From NCBI RefSeq assembly GCF_021347895.1, contig NC_067115.1, positions 8,828,064 through 8,892,063 on the forward strand: DNA of 64,000 nucleotides, in the 5' to 3' direction. Position numbers and translations under genes: made by a program. Positions 11,224 to 24,300 of the stretch are shown piece after piece; within the stretch, counting starts at the first letter, position 1; the number at the start of each line of letters is the position of its first letter. Below the pieces are notes generated by a model that saw only the letters and a list, made by a program, of their open reading frames with translations, was not told where the DNA came from and made no database searches. Origin of the DNA: Acanthochromis polyacanthus. Taxonomy: Eukaryota > Chordata > Actinopteri > Pomacentridae.

Positions 11224-11229
11224 TTTATT
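11224..11229 (-). promoter_or_regulatory. poly(A) signal of rasal3
   Basis: AATAAA on the minus strand 214 nt past the rasal3 stop codon, at a normal distance for a short 3' UTR. Confidence 0.65.
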
Positions 11230-11442
11230 TCAAGGTTAACAAGTCAAACACATCTCAATAAAAAGCAGGAACGCAGACAAACGCTGTAGGTTTCATGTTC
11301 ATCTCAGTTCCATTCTGAACATATTCAGAAAACAAACAGACAGACCATCGCTGTGACTTTAGGCTGTAGTTTCTTCATGAGCTTAATATGTGCATTTATA
11401 CAAAACTGCAAAGCTAAACCTTTTTTCTTTTTCCATCAGGGT

Positions 11443-11538
11443 TCAGTTGCTGTTGATGTGAAGCTTTTCAGGATGCTGCATGTTGTTTTGACTGCTCAGC
11501 TGCTGAAGGTCCCTCATCAAACCTGCAAACTGCTCCTC
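11443..11538 (-). CDS. rasal3: rasal3 terminal coding exon 19
   Basis: This 96-nt exon starts in phase 0 after CCTGCAG. It encodes about 31 residues beginning [14 protein letters not shown] and stops at the TGA at 11445-11443. Confidence 0.85.
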   Translation of the reverse strand, partial: EEQFAGLMRDLQQLSSQNNMQHPEKLHINSN

Positions 11539-12253
11539 CTGCAGGTCAGAAACAGACATTATTGTTTTGAAAACGTCGTGTCAGCCATGTAGGAGTTTCA
11601 AATGCGGTATACGGTCACTGAGGATTATTTCAAACACAGTCAGTTTTCTCTCAAAAAAATACTTTTATATAGTCATCTTTCTCATGGTCCTTGAACTACT
11701 CATTCATCTGAAACAAATTAGCCAAACTGACCCTTAAAATATTTCATCAAAATCACTTTATTCTGCTTTCAAAATTTGCCAACAATTAATAATTTGAATT
11801 AGCCAGATTATGCAAAAAACAAACAAACAAACAAACAAAAACTGCACTGCATGGCACAACTCTGAAGCCATTAGTGACTCAGCTGTAACAAACAGTTAAA
11901 TGAAAACAATTCAGGGACTTTTAGCTGAAGTGCAGGCTGTGTATTCTGCATTTTAATTGTCTAAATAAAAAAAATAGCAAAAATAAACAATTTGCTTGAA
12001 TCAGATTCTGTAAAAAATAAATAAATAAAAGGCTTCTAGACTTCTAGACTGAACTGCAAGCTGTGTTGACAGAGAGGAGACAATCTCTATATTATGAAGC
12101 ATCACTATTTTTTCCCTATATTGGTAACACGGGCACTTGATGCTGTAAAAACATCAGTTTTTAATATCTTACAAAGTCTAGTGCATTTTTGGCTGTTAAG
12201 GGGTTGAATAAAATCTGTCTGTCTGTCTGTCTATCTGTCTGTCTGTCTGTCTA

Positions 12254-12300
<47 letters not shown>

Positions 12301-15300
12301 GTCTGTCTAAATTAAAAATGTAAATTGTAAGGTGAACTACTCCTTTCATGAAGCTGTACATGCACTTTGTTCTCAGTCTTTCTTACCAGAGCATTCATCC
12401 TCTCGGCCGCTGCAATGGCAACACTTAGCTTCCTCTCATCTTCCTCCCTTTCCTCCTCAATCACACCCAGCCTGCAACACACAAAGTAAAAAAAATGTTT
12501 AAAATCAGCAACAATAATGTGATACTATAATGCTGAAAAACTGTTCAGATGAAATAAACACAAAATATTTGTTAAACAATATATTTCAAACCCATTTAAA
12601 TACAGTAAAACATTGTGCTTTTACAGTCAAATATTGTAAAAGAACTAATTACCATTTCTAAAAGTACAGATTTTAGATGTGGACATATTGCATAGTTTTT
12701 ACCTGTTTTTAGTACAGTCAGTGTGTAATTATATATGAATATTGTTTCCCTGATTTTCCAAGTCATTATCTGTAACTTAAAGTCTGTAAAATAACAGTTA
12801 GAAAATATAACAGTGTTTCAGTCCTTAATATGCATAGTTTTTCTTTAAAATAACACCGGTTTATCTGTAAAACAACATCAAATTGTTACAGAGGTTACAG
12901 TTAAAAACAGTTAACAGTTTGCCTTTTTTTTTACAGTGTGTTGTTTACAGTCTGACCTGAAGGTGGCGCTGGCGAGCTGCTCTTCCCGCACAGCCAGAAG
13001 ACCACGGAGCTCGTTCACCTCCGACTGCAGCATTGCATTCTGGTCCTGGCTTTGGTTGATGAAGTCCTCCAGGCGCTTTGCCATGTCCAGCTCTCGCTCG
13101 GTCACCTGCTCGATCCCCAGACGAAGCTCTGACAGCTCCTGAGCATGCTAGTGGATGGATCACAGGTTTACAGTTTATGTCTTGCAGTTATTGAATCACA
13201 CATAACCACAATTACTTTCGGTCAGCAGGTAACAGGCTTTACTTACCCTGTCCAGTAAGTTGAACTGCTCGTTCTCAGTCTTCATCTCACTCGACTCCCT
13301 GTTCTGGTTGACTTTAATCCAGGGAACTGGTGCAGGTTGACGTTTGATGCTGGGATTCTGAAGAAAACAAGTCTGACTGTCATCATAATTCATTTTAATT
13401 AAGTAGTACTATCTCTGTTTCTGCTACAACCTCTGTGTCCATTCTATTTTTAAAAGCCTAAGGAACGTGCCAGTCAAGTGTTTTGGGCTTTTTCTTGCTC
13501 CTGTCAACTAGTACTATGTTATGGTTTATTTTAATGAAAATTTCCCACTGTGGGATGAATAAAGGCCTATCATATCTTATCTTATCTTATCCTAGATAAT
13601 ATACACTTGAAGTATTTTAAATTAGCTGTAGGACCTGGTTGCACTGTTAAATATTGTAGTGACCAGAGGAGGCAGTCGCGTCCATGTTGGCAAACATTGT
13701 AGGAGTTTATCCAGTAAAGAGGCACCAAGACAGAGCTTTCTGAAGCTTGATGACCTCCAGTGAGTGTACAGGGGTTAAATCACGCTTGGATAATCTAGGT
13801 ACGACGTTCTTATATTCCAGTGGCAGTTTCTCTTTGTACTCACAGTATTTGGCAGCGAGATGAGCGGCTGGTTGACATCCACATCCACCTCCACCTCCTG
13901 TTCGTGGTCAGATGTTGGCAGAGCTTCAGAACTTGTCTGCCTCTTTACGGTATGTTTTGCATGACCAGGACGCCGGTGTGGAGCGCTCTGCGTTCTGGCA
14001 ACTGGTTTCCTTTCTCTCCTGCGAGTTCTGCCGTCCCTGTTAAATAAGTGGATTAATGTGGTAATTATTTAAATTCCATGCATCAAGTGATGGCTTTGTA
14101 CAGATTTAAGATGCCTGGTACTCTGAATTGAGCAAAGCATTCCTGCAAGACAAGTTTGTCTGCCTATTGTCCAGACCATTCTGCTATACAGAATGGTCTG
14201 ATGGCACCTCTTTATCATTCTGAAAGAAGAATAAAAAATACTCCAGCTTAGTTGTATTTTTAAAGCAAGTCACATCATCATCATATTATGAAGAGCAAAG
14301 CAAAGGATGTGGCTTCAGTGTTTCCTTATAATAGTAGCACATTGTTTTGGTAGAAAATGTGCATGAAGGTAGAGCAACACTGCAATTACAAGGGATAATT
14401 TTACTGCAAAAAAAGAAAACAAGCATGGCTGCCTTACTGCACGATCCAAACTTTCAGCAAAAATTAAAAATTTAGAGGTTTTTGTTCCTGTGAACAAAAC
14501 TATAAAGCGGAAGCTGGTAAGTTGGTGGCTTGTGCACATCCTACATCCGGTGAGTCAGATTATTAGTTTCAATATCTGTATGCTAACGTAGGTTAGCCTC
14601 AAGTTGTAAAATGATTTGCTTGTTTGGCAAAAGCATCTGCTGCTTGAGACACGATAATCATAACCATCCATTTTTGTGTCATACATATGAAACATGTTTG
14701 GTATTATTAGGACAGAGGTTTTAAACCCCTTACATTATAATCTGGGCTCAACATCCCTTTTGACTGAGATCCCAGATGAGATCTATCCTCTGATTGTTGA
14801 GAGGAGCTGCACAAAGAAACATCAGCCCAAATTTCCTGCAGTCCAAGCCTGGCATAAGAGAGTGCATGTCTATTAATCAAATGGTTTCAGAAAACCATTC
14901 TTCCACAACTTTTGCCACAACACATTGAAAGCGCTGTGTCTGACCTGTACTGTAACTTTTAGAAACTGACAGACATTTATATATACAGTAACCCACATAC
15001 CACAACTGGCCAATATAGATGTGTGAAAACAGCGTGAACTTCTCTTTCAAGCTCTGTTTTTGCATTCTTGACACAACAGTTTGCGGCATTTTTGTGTGCA
15101 CACCGAGTGAACAGTACGAAGAGTGTCATCCAGGAACTGTTTGACAGTCAACACGAGTATCCCTATTACTAAATATGTGCTACGCTTTCTGTATCTGATT
15201 TTTTTCTTCCTGTATTGCTGTTCAGTGCTTAACCTGACTCTTAAGCTGGACTGTGTGGAGGACTGAATTAGAATCTGATGTACTTCCAGCCTAAATACTC

Positions 15301-18300
15301 AGAGTAGTGACCAAACGAATGAGGCTATGGATGCAATGTGTGACTGTTTCTTCCTTCTCCTGTAGTTTGTGTTTTGTAGCTGATATCTTCAGCTACATGT
15401 TTCTGATCTGCAGTTGCTGTCCTTCAACCTTTAAAGTGTGTTTTGTTCTCTTTTGCATTGTTCATCCTATTCTCTCTCCTTTAACTTCACCCCTAACTGG
15501 ACGAAGCAGAAGGCTGTCTTCTCTGAGCCTGGTTCTGCCAGAGGTTTTACTTTTTGTCCTTATCAGAAAAGGGGAAATTGTTTTCTCACCCCACCGTTGT
15601 CAAGTGCTACTCAAAGGAAAAATGCTTTATTGGGTTTAGAAGATATTCACCTGACAGCATAAAGTTCTTTGGATGATTTATGTTGTGAATTGAGGCTATA
15701 TAGATAAAATGACATTAAATTTAGTTTAATTTGAATTGAATTGAAACAGAGTTGAACTCAATTAAACTAAATTGAAACTGATTTTAATTGAGTCTTAATT
15801 GAACTAAAACTGAATTGAACTAAACTGACTGGTCAAAAAACTCAGACATCCAGAATGAGAAGGACTAGGTTACTACTTGACACCTTCCTATGGAGGTACT
15901 CTCAGCAGGTGTAAATTAGGCGCCAGGCAAAGACTCTATTGGTTCTCATTTGGCATAGGAATACCTCTCGTTCCCGGAAAAGGAAAAAGAATTTATGAGT
16001 GGTATCATTGGTGCAAAAACTTCGAGAGATGTCAAAAATGGCCTTCACTTGCTGTAGGAGACATACAACTATCATACCCTTCTCGTAGGCCTTTGGGCTC
16101 AACAGGAAGCTGCTGGAGGGATGACAAGTGGGGGCTGTACTTGTCCAAGTCTCTCGGTGGAATGTAATCTGGTTTGGCTTGTCCCATTTGGCTGCAAGAA
16201 AGAGGCTGCTTCAGTAACACAAACAAGATGTGTTCTAGTTTGTCCGTGGTCAGAAACGATACAGGACTTCAGCGTACCTGTTGACAATAATCCGAGGTGC
16301 TTCAGGGCCCAGTGAATCTGTTATCTGGTTCAGAATCGAAGGCAGAGGGTGCAGCTTGTCAATTGTTTCCTGAGGAAGAAACAAGCTGCATGTTAGGGCT
16401 GATTTAACGTATCCTCTGTATCTTGATACTGTTGGATTAACGTGGAAAACAAGGTTGTAGATTTTCAGAAACTCTCTTTGCAGTTAAGATGTGCAGACAG
16501 GGGGAAATTGAACCAACTAACTTAACTGTTCTAAATAAAGTGAAGTTACATAAAGCACAACACAACATGACCATAATAAATACAAAGGCTAACATCCTAC
16601 ATTATCATTAATTATGCAGATTAACCTGAAAAATCTAGAACTAAATATATAACTCTACAAAAATAAATCTGAAAAATCCAATGATTCCATGAATTTGCAG
16701 GGATTCTTACTATGAAAGGAGATTCTTACGAAAACACTCATCTGGAAAACATATTAATGCGGATCTACAGTAGCTTAGATCTATGTACAAATAATATCTA
16801 GATGCAGATTACACATTTGTTTTCAAGTAGGCGATATGTGTATATTGGTTACAAGAGTATACATTCTAACTAGGTCCACATCTTAGGATATGTAGAACGT
16901 AAATGCTAAAATCTTTTTTCCACCTGACATTAAGCATTAAGGTTAGAGAACCAGTTTACTTCTCTCTAGGTGCCTGTAGGATTATTCAATAGGTATGGGA
17001 ACCTCCTTTGTAAAAATACCTTTTCAAGATAGGTATTTAAGAGTTCTGCTTTTGGCTTTTTTTTTTTTTTTTTTTTTAACTTTGCTAAACTGCAAATCCA
17101 GCATTTATATACACTGACTTCAGAAGGTGCTTTGCCAGGTTTGAGGTGGTGAGAAAGAAGTTGTGATCTCTGCCAGAGCTCTATCATCAACTAAATTTCT
17201 TTCGTTGTTGCTTATAAACATCATTGTCTTTTGATGTTGTCACAGTCAAAATGGACAACATGTCATACACGTTAGTTCTTTTCTAGCATCAGCAGGCCTA
17301 AAGTGAAAAACTGTCAGTCCTGCACACTGGAAACTATGCAACACATTAATCAGCCAAGTGTTCCAATCATACAGATGCTTTAAGTCAAAAATTGTTAAGT
17401 ACTCTGAGAGCAAATCCGACTCATTTTTTCCCCCCATCTTACCTGGTTCCTCTGATAGACTATGTCTACCAGCAGACCGTGGAGTACAGCTAATCGCAGA
17501 GGCAAATCGACATAGCCATCGAAGGAGGACATTGTGATTTCAGTGTCTGGGTTGGACACTGTTTGCAGGAAGCCCCTCATTCCATCCCAGTGCTGCTGCA
17601 GGAATTCGTTCATAAACAGCATGTACTCCTCCTTCTCTCCAAACCTGAATCACAACAAGAGGGATGTCTTTATTGACGGTTCTATGGTTTGTTTTGAGTA
17701 AGTTTTGCTTTTGCAGCCTGATCGCTGCCATACAGGCATCATAGAGAGGCAGCACTATTTGGGGCAGAATGCTTCGGGTGAAAACTTTGAAAAAAAAAAT
17801 GTTAGTGGACATTTTCCCTGTCAAAATTGCTGTTTTAGTTGACTCATATGATTTATTCCTCAAAGGCAAATCTGTTGTATTTGTCACTGGGATATAAGAT
17901 CATTTCCTAGTCTGTCCTGGTTTGTCTTAAACACATGAGCTCTGGCTGGAGACCTTTAAGTGTCACAGATGTCTTTGTCATGGTGCCCACTGCTAGCTAC
18001 ATCTTCACGATGCTCTCTGCCTGCCAACATGGAGCAGCTTGTAGTCCGATACAGGTGCCACCATTAATCTGCAATACTTTTTTTTTTTTACATAAATGTA
18101 AATAATACAGGTTTTGCTACTTTTTTTGGAGCTTGTGGAGCCTCGGTGCACGTCACCCTCTCCACACTAAATTTCAGACAGTGCCCTACGGAGTTTTACA
18201 ACAAAGTTTATGATAACTAACATAACATAAAGGACTAGCTTGGGTACAGAAATGCGCTTTTTCTTGCTGCATCGATAAGATATTCAGTGGATCCATTTTA

Positions 18301-21300
18301 ATAAGTTTAATGTACTTGAAGCATATATTACCTGAGAAAATAATATCGAATTGGGACCACGGTAAAAAAAAAAAAAAAACTTGATCAGGACATCCCTAGT
18401 AAGCAGATATATAAGAAACCACTCACAGGGTGAAGTTGGCCAGATTCTGGATGACTTTGGCAGTGAGGGTGAGGGTACGCAGGGTGTTTGATTCTGGGTA
18501 TGGTTGCATTAGACCAAAAAGAGAAGGACTGAGAATAGCAGGACATAAGAAGCGAAGGAAAAGGGAAGCCGAGATAAGACGCTGGCCGATCTCCACTCTG
18601 CCTTGGTCTTCACACAGCTCTGCCCAGCTGGAGAAGATCTTGTGTAACTCTTCGGGAAAGGGTCTGGAGGCAAGAAACATGTCAAACATCAGCTCAAACA
18701 CCCACTCCTAGCTAAAAGTTTAAGTATTTGTTAATGCGTGTCCTCACCCATGGATGTCAACAATCTTCTGCACCACCTCCTCACAGGTTTCACTTAAGTG
18801 CTTCTGGTTGTTTGACAGTTCAGACGCCGGGCATTTACGAGGATCTACCTCACAGTTCTCCACTGAGGCGTAAAGACGGGTGATGAAGTCCCCTGTAATG
18901 ACAGAGAAAATACAGTGAACACAAAGCACCACTCAGTACCATCTGAAACAGGACGTTTGCCTCTCAACTACCTTACCTAGCGTGTCAATGAGGTACTTCT
19001 GGCCAACCAGCTTCATATATTCATCTATGGCTTTTGTGGCCAGTGTGTTCTCTCTGAAGATCAATGCTTCCTTCTCACCAAGACGTTCTACCTCAGCGCT
19101 GCCCAAATCAATGAGAAATTCCTGCAACAGACACATTCCGTTTATAAACATGTCTCATTATACAATCTTGTATTTTAAATTTGCATTGTCTCGCAGATGT
19201 ATTATGCATTTATGCTTATAATCCACCTTGGCTTTGCCGATGCTCTGCAGAACATGGACCAGAGCTCCTGCCAGCTCTTCCTTCTCCTTCACATTCAGAA
19301 GTGGTTCCAGGTTTCTGCACATTTCTACGTAATCCACTGTCACATATTCTGCAAACTCCTTGTATTTCTCCATCGGCAGCACTTGCAAATTCTGGAAGCG
19401 GGCCTTGATGCGGAGTGAAGCCTGTGGACCCAGCAGTTCTTTGTTCCCTGTTGTGCCAGACGATTTGAATGGAGTGATGGGGTACCACTTCTCCTGATAT
19501 GTCCTCCCTCGAATGTCAGCCAGTGGTATGGCCACGCTGCCCAGTGGGTGCAAGCTGGATTCGTCTCGGGAGTGGCGCTTTTTCTTGGGATCTTCTTCGC
19601 GGAAGAGGTGCAAGCTGATTTGGGAGACGCAGGGCAAGTTGTCAAGCTCAAAGAATTCACCCCAAAAGAGTTGACACCCTCCAGTTGCACCTCCACTGGT
19701 CCCCAGGCCTCCCAATGACCCAGAAGATCCATCTCCTGCCAGGCTGGAGCGGTTGGGCAGCTTGCCAACAGCTCGACTGCTGGTTCGGGCAAACAGAGTT
19801 CCGTCCAGATGCACCTCACAGTAATAACGCCGTTTGGGTGGCAGATCCTTCGCTTCGTTAACCCACAGACTCAGGGAGTTCTCTGTGCGCTCAATATTAT
19901 CCTGTAAACATTGATGCATTATGATCATTCAGAAACATTTTAATGTTAAATGACGCATATTGTAGAGTAAATGGCTCACCTTATTAGGCTGGGCAGCCCG
20001 TCTCAGGTCTTCAATCCAGCGGTCACGTTCGGCAGCTGAGGAACAGCCGAAGCAGTGGGTGTTCTCAGAGTTTATCACCTGCAGCAAATTGAAACCAATA
20101 GGACTGCATTAAAAAGTTTTCAGATGTGGAATACGTAAGATTGCTGGCTTCATCAGTTAGGCAACGTGAAGACATTCTGTCATTCAAACCCAGGCCACTT
20201 TTCCATTAATATCCTTTGACTTTAGTCAGAAATACTCCAATGTTGATGGAGAGAACCACAGTACATATGCAATATTTTTCATTCACGCGAGATTACACGA
20301 AGTGAGATATAATGCAACAAAAATACTAAATCTAAACTAGCAGCAGCTCATCAAACTGTTCAGATTATTAATAGCTGAATTTGCCTAGTTACTGCTGTTT
20401 TTTAATGCCCCTATGGATTCTGCTCCTGTCTGATGCTGCAGGTATTTAATTAGCTCATAAGAAAGACTCCTACAAAAAGCTGGAAGACAAACTAATCTGT
20501 GGCTCTGTCTAGTGTGAAGACAAACCAATATGCAGTGTGACCTGCTGTTGGATCATGACCTGGACTGATCCGTTCTGCATAGGGTAATTTTTATTTATAG
20601 ATAGTTATTTAATGACAGTACTGGCAACATTATTCTACATTGACAGCTGCCTGCAGCTTTCTTGCTTTGGAGACACTCAAATGGATCCTGCTACTGTCTG
20701 ATGATGCAGAAAATAGTCCTAAACAGCTGGAGTCAACAAACTATAAACTTAAGCTCATTTGTGTGGAGAAATAAAATCTGAATTATTATTATATCTGAAT
20801 TTTTATCACTTATAGTTTTCTTATTATGGACATTTCAATTTGTGTCCTAATAAATTAGAAACTGAAGAGCGAAGTGATGGAGAAAGATGTGTTCTAAGTG
20901 TGTGCTTGCCAAACAAATTCTATCTTTTGCTCTCTGTCATGTTTTTGGATGAATATTAGCACTGAAATGTAAAAAATACTTCCCCAAATCACTTCATACA
21001 ACTCCAAGCGGCTTAGCTTGTGCATGTCTATCCGTTAATATGACTGCATGCAGTTCAGATTTGTGCTGTTAAAGTCATACAGAAATGCCCGACCTAGTAA
21101 CATCGCAATTTTTACGGAAAAGTGACATGAAGACGACATGTTCAGTTGCCATCAGATTGACAGAATGGAGTACTCGTCTAAAAATAGTGGTGAATATTGC
21201 ATTAAACTCCTTCAATGCACAGGCCAAAATTTACCTCAAAGCAGTACTTCTCCCCCAGAATAGAGCTGTGTACCGGCCTGATGACAGTGCTTGTGTCTGC

Positions 21301-24300
21301 ACTCAGATCTAAAGTCCCCACTGGACTGACTGGAATTGAAACAGAATCCCGGGAACCATAGTGCCTTTGAATAAAACACAGTGAAACAACTCAGTCAGAA
21401 AATAAATTATAACTGTTTTGTCAGTTTTGTTTTGCACCACCCATTATTTCACCCTTGGGACACATAAACCAATGACAAAACTTAACTAAGGACAAATTTG
21501 AGGTACTTTACTGGAAAAAACAAATCAGCAGATTAATATGTAGTAAACGTACTCATTAGTTGGAAGCAAAACCGTTCAAAATGAACTTCACCTCAGTGCA
21601 CTACAAGAGTAAAATCCTACTTACACATTAATCGGGAGAAACAATTACGTAATGATACACTATTTAACAGCATAACAGTAACAGCAGACATTTTAGTGCA
21701 CTCAGTACTTTTACCTATCATCCAAAAGGTCCTGTCAACCAATCGTGACATTCTTCAGTTTCATTGGAATTCAGAAAATTTTGATTGATTTAGATTTTAA
21801 TGTCTTTTAAGCAGTCAAACAAGGGCTGCTACTTTTTGAATTTTGCATGCAGATAGATTTGCATGTCATCTACAAAACAATGAAAAGAAATCTTGCATCT
21901 TAAATATGAACCACAGGAGCAGCATATACATGAAAACAAGATCGGGCCCAAAATGGAGACCTGAGGGACCCCACAAGGCCACTACAGAGTGTGACTGTGT
22001 ATCTTTTCCTTCAAAACCATAACAGTGTACTTTACCTGCTTCCTTTGGTCAGTCCCAGCTGGGTGTTGCTGTTCCTCTTGGCCTTGTTCTCCAGACGCCG
22101 CTTGATCCGCGCCTGAGGGTGAAGATGGCACGCATGGAGCTTCAGAGTAATTACAAACCACATCAACAGGACATGCAGGCCGACTGGAAATAACACTCAC
22201 CCTCACACCACCATCTTGATTCTTTGGTCGAAGGCCTCCTGGTGGACCCACATGGTCCGGGCTGCATTCTAGGTGAAGTAATTACAAAGGATACAAAGTT
22301 ATTTTTTCTCAGTTTTTTCAGTATTCTTCATGTGTTAGCTTAATGAAATTATTGACATAAAATTAAACATTTTCCGTCATTATTCTTTACATTTACAATT
22401 TGTGGTTAGAACTTTGTATATTCCTAGTGCATTTTTGTGAGCAATTTGTTTCTAGGTAGTGTCTGATTAACTTTTTTCACAGCTGACATTCTGACTTGCC
22501 AGAGATGTAATTGATAGCATTAACGAATCACCTCATTATCGTGTTTTCCAGTAAAAAACAATATGGCTGGTGGTGTGAATTAACCTGACAACCTTGGATA
22601 CTGGGGTTAAGCTCTTACACTGTTATTTATGGTGTGATCTTGCCTGAGTAATTTAATTATGAGGGATTAAAACCCTCCAAAATTAGATAAAACATTACCT
22701 GACTGTAATAATAGGACTGAGGCCCTACACTCTAAAAATAATGTTTGGACTTAAAAAATTACAGTTTGCATCAATCTTTTTGAAATTCTGCAACTTTTAA
22801 TAAAATTCTTCCACCAAAACTGAGTTAGAGGAATTAGGTTCTCCCCTTTAACCAAATTTTAGATTTTATTTTTTGTCATTTAAATGGCGGTAGCATAAAG
22901 GATTGCTAAGAAAAAAAATTAAGTTATCCGGTGTTACATACCTAATTACACGAATCATGAAGACAAGTTTTTCAGTTGACAAACATTTTAAAAATTAAGT
23001 TGCAACAACTGGATTTTCTTCAGGCGTTTTCACATGGCTTTCACACATGGAAATTGCCCCACAAATTATAAATAAACATGAAGGGTTCGGTCTTGCTGAG
23101 CAAATTTGTAACATAAGACTTTGTCATGCCTTCCACTAGTTTGCTAAACTGTAGGCTCGGCTGACCAAATTGCACAGCTAAAAATTAATCATTTCACAAT
23201 TGAAAATATTCCAAAATGAATTGCTTTCAGAAATTGTCCAGGCTTGTGTAGTTGAAAAGTGAAGAGTTACTGTAATGTTAATTTAGTGTAAATCAAGCTG
23301 ATACTAATTGCAAAACTTAACTTAGCTCATTTAACGTCCGACAGGATAACTAACTTTGGACTAAAACACAGCATTTCAAGGATTCCCTGGATTCCCTTTT
23401 ATTTTTAAGTTAGGTGGATTATTTTGTGGTCTTTTTTTTGCTATTCCTTCAGACACTTGATTGGACTAGTTTTTCGACTAATTAAATTAGTTTTACCTCA
23501 CCAGCTCTACTACCAGCACTCATTTCTGAAGTTTCACTAACAAAAGACTCAGAAATCATTCGTTAAGGATGCAGTAATACAAAATAGGTTTAGATTAAAT
23601 CACACAGGATGTGGCTGTTTGCTGTAAGCTGATAGATGCAGCTGTCTAAGAAAAGTTTACTAATTGTACTGACTTTCTGCAATAATTCTCCTTAATTTGC
23701 ATGGTTAGTGTCCATTGTGTAATCCTTAAGTTTTTTGGTAAAGGTGAAAGTTTACGGTCATTGCTTACCCAAAGCCCCACCACAAACAATCCAGCGTCTA
23801 AATCCCATCATTTAGTCCAGAAATGTGTCACAGTCTTATTAATTTGATGTCTTTAACATTTCCCTTCTGTCTTCGTTAACTTTTGCTGCTGCTGTAAGAG
23901 CTGAGTATAAATGCTGGATCCACACAGCAGCTTCAGAGCTTCTTCTAATCAAAATGAGTTAAATGGAAGAAAGATATTGACTTCTCTGCGGCTTCTCTCT
24001 CTCTCCTTCTCTGTGAGTTGTCATTGGACCACTAGAACGCCCCGGCTTGATGTTATCTTCCCCAAAAAAACGTAAAGGAAGCAATTTGACAGTCATTCTC
24101 ACGAATAAACATCCAGCTATTTCCTCTGTGACCGTCTGCACACTCATAGTGATCTCAGTAGCTGCTGCTCTGGTGGTGCTTCCTGATAGTTTTCACAGCA
24201 TTAATCTGCTTTTCATACGGTTTGATTTCTGTATGTGTGTGCTGACCTGAGTCGATGTCCATCAGGTTCATCAGGCTGACGTTGGACAAGTAGCTGCTGA

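Noticed and set aside
14694..14876. 60-codon frame in a rasal3 intron
   Set aside because: No phase-compatible splice sites connecting it to rasal3 and no recognised domain.
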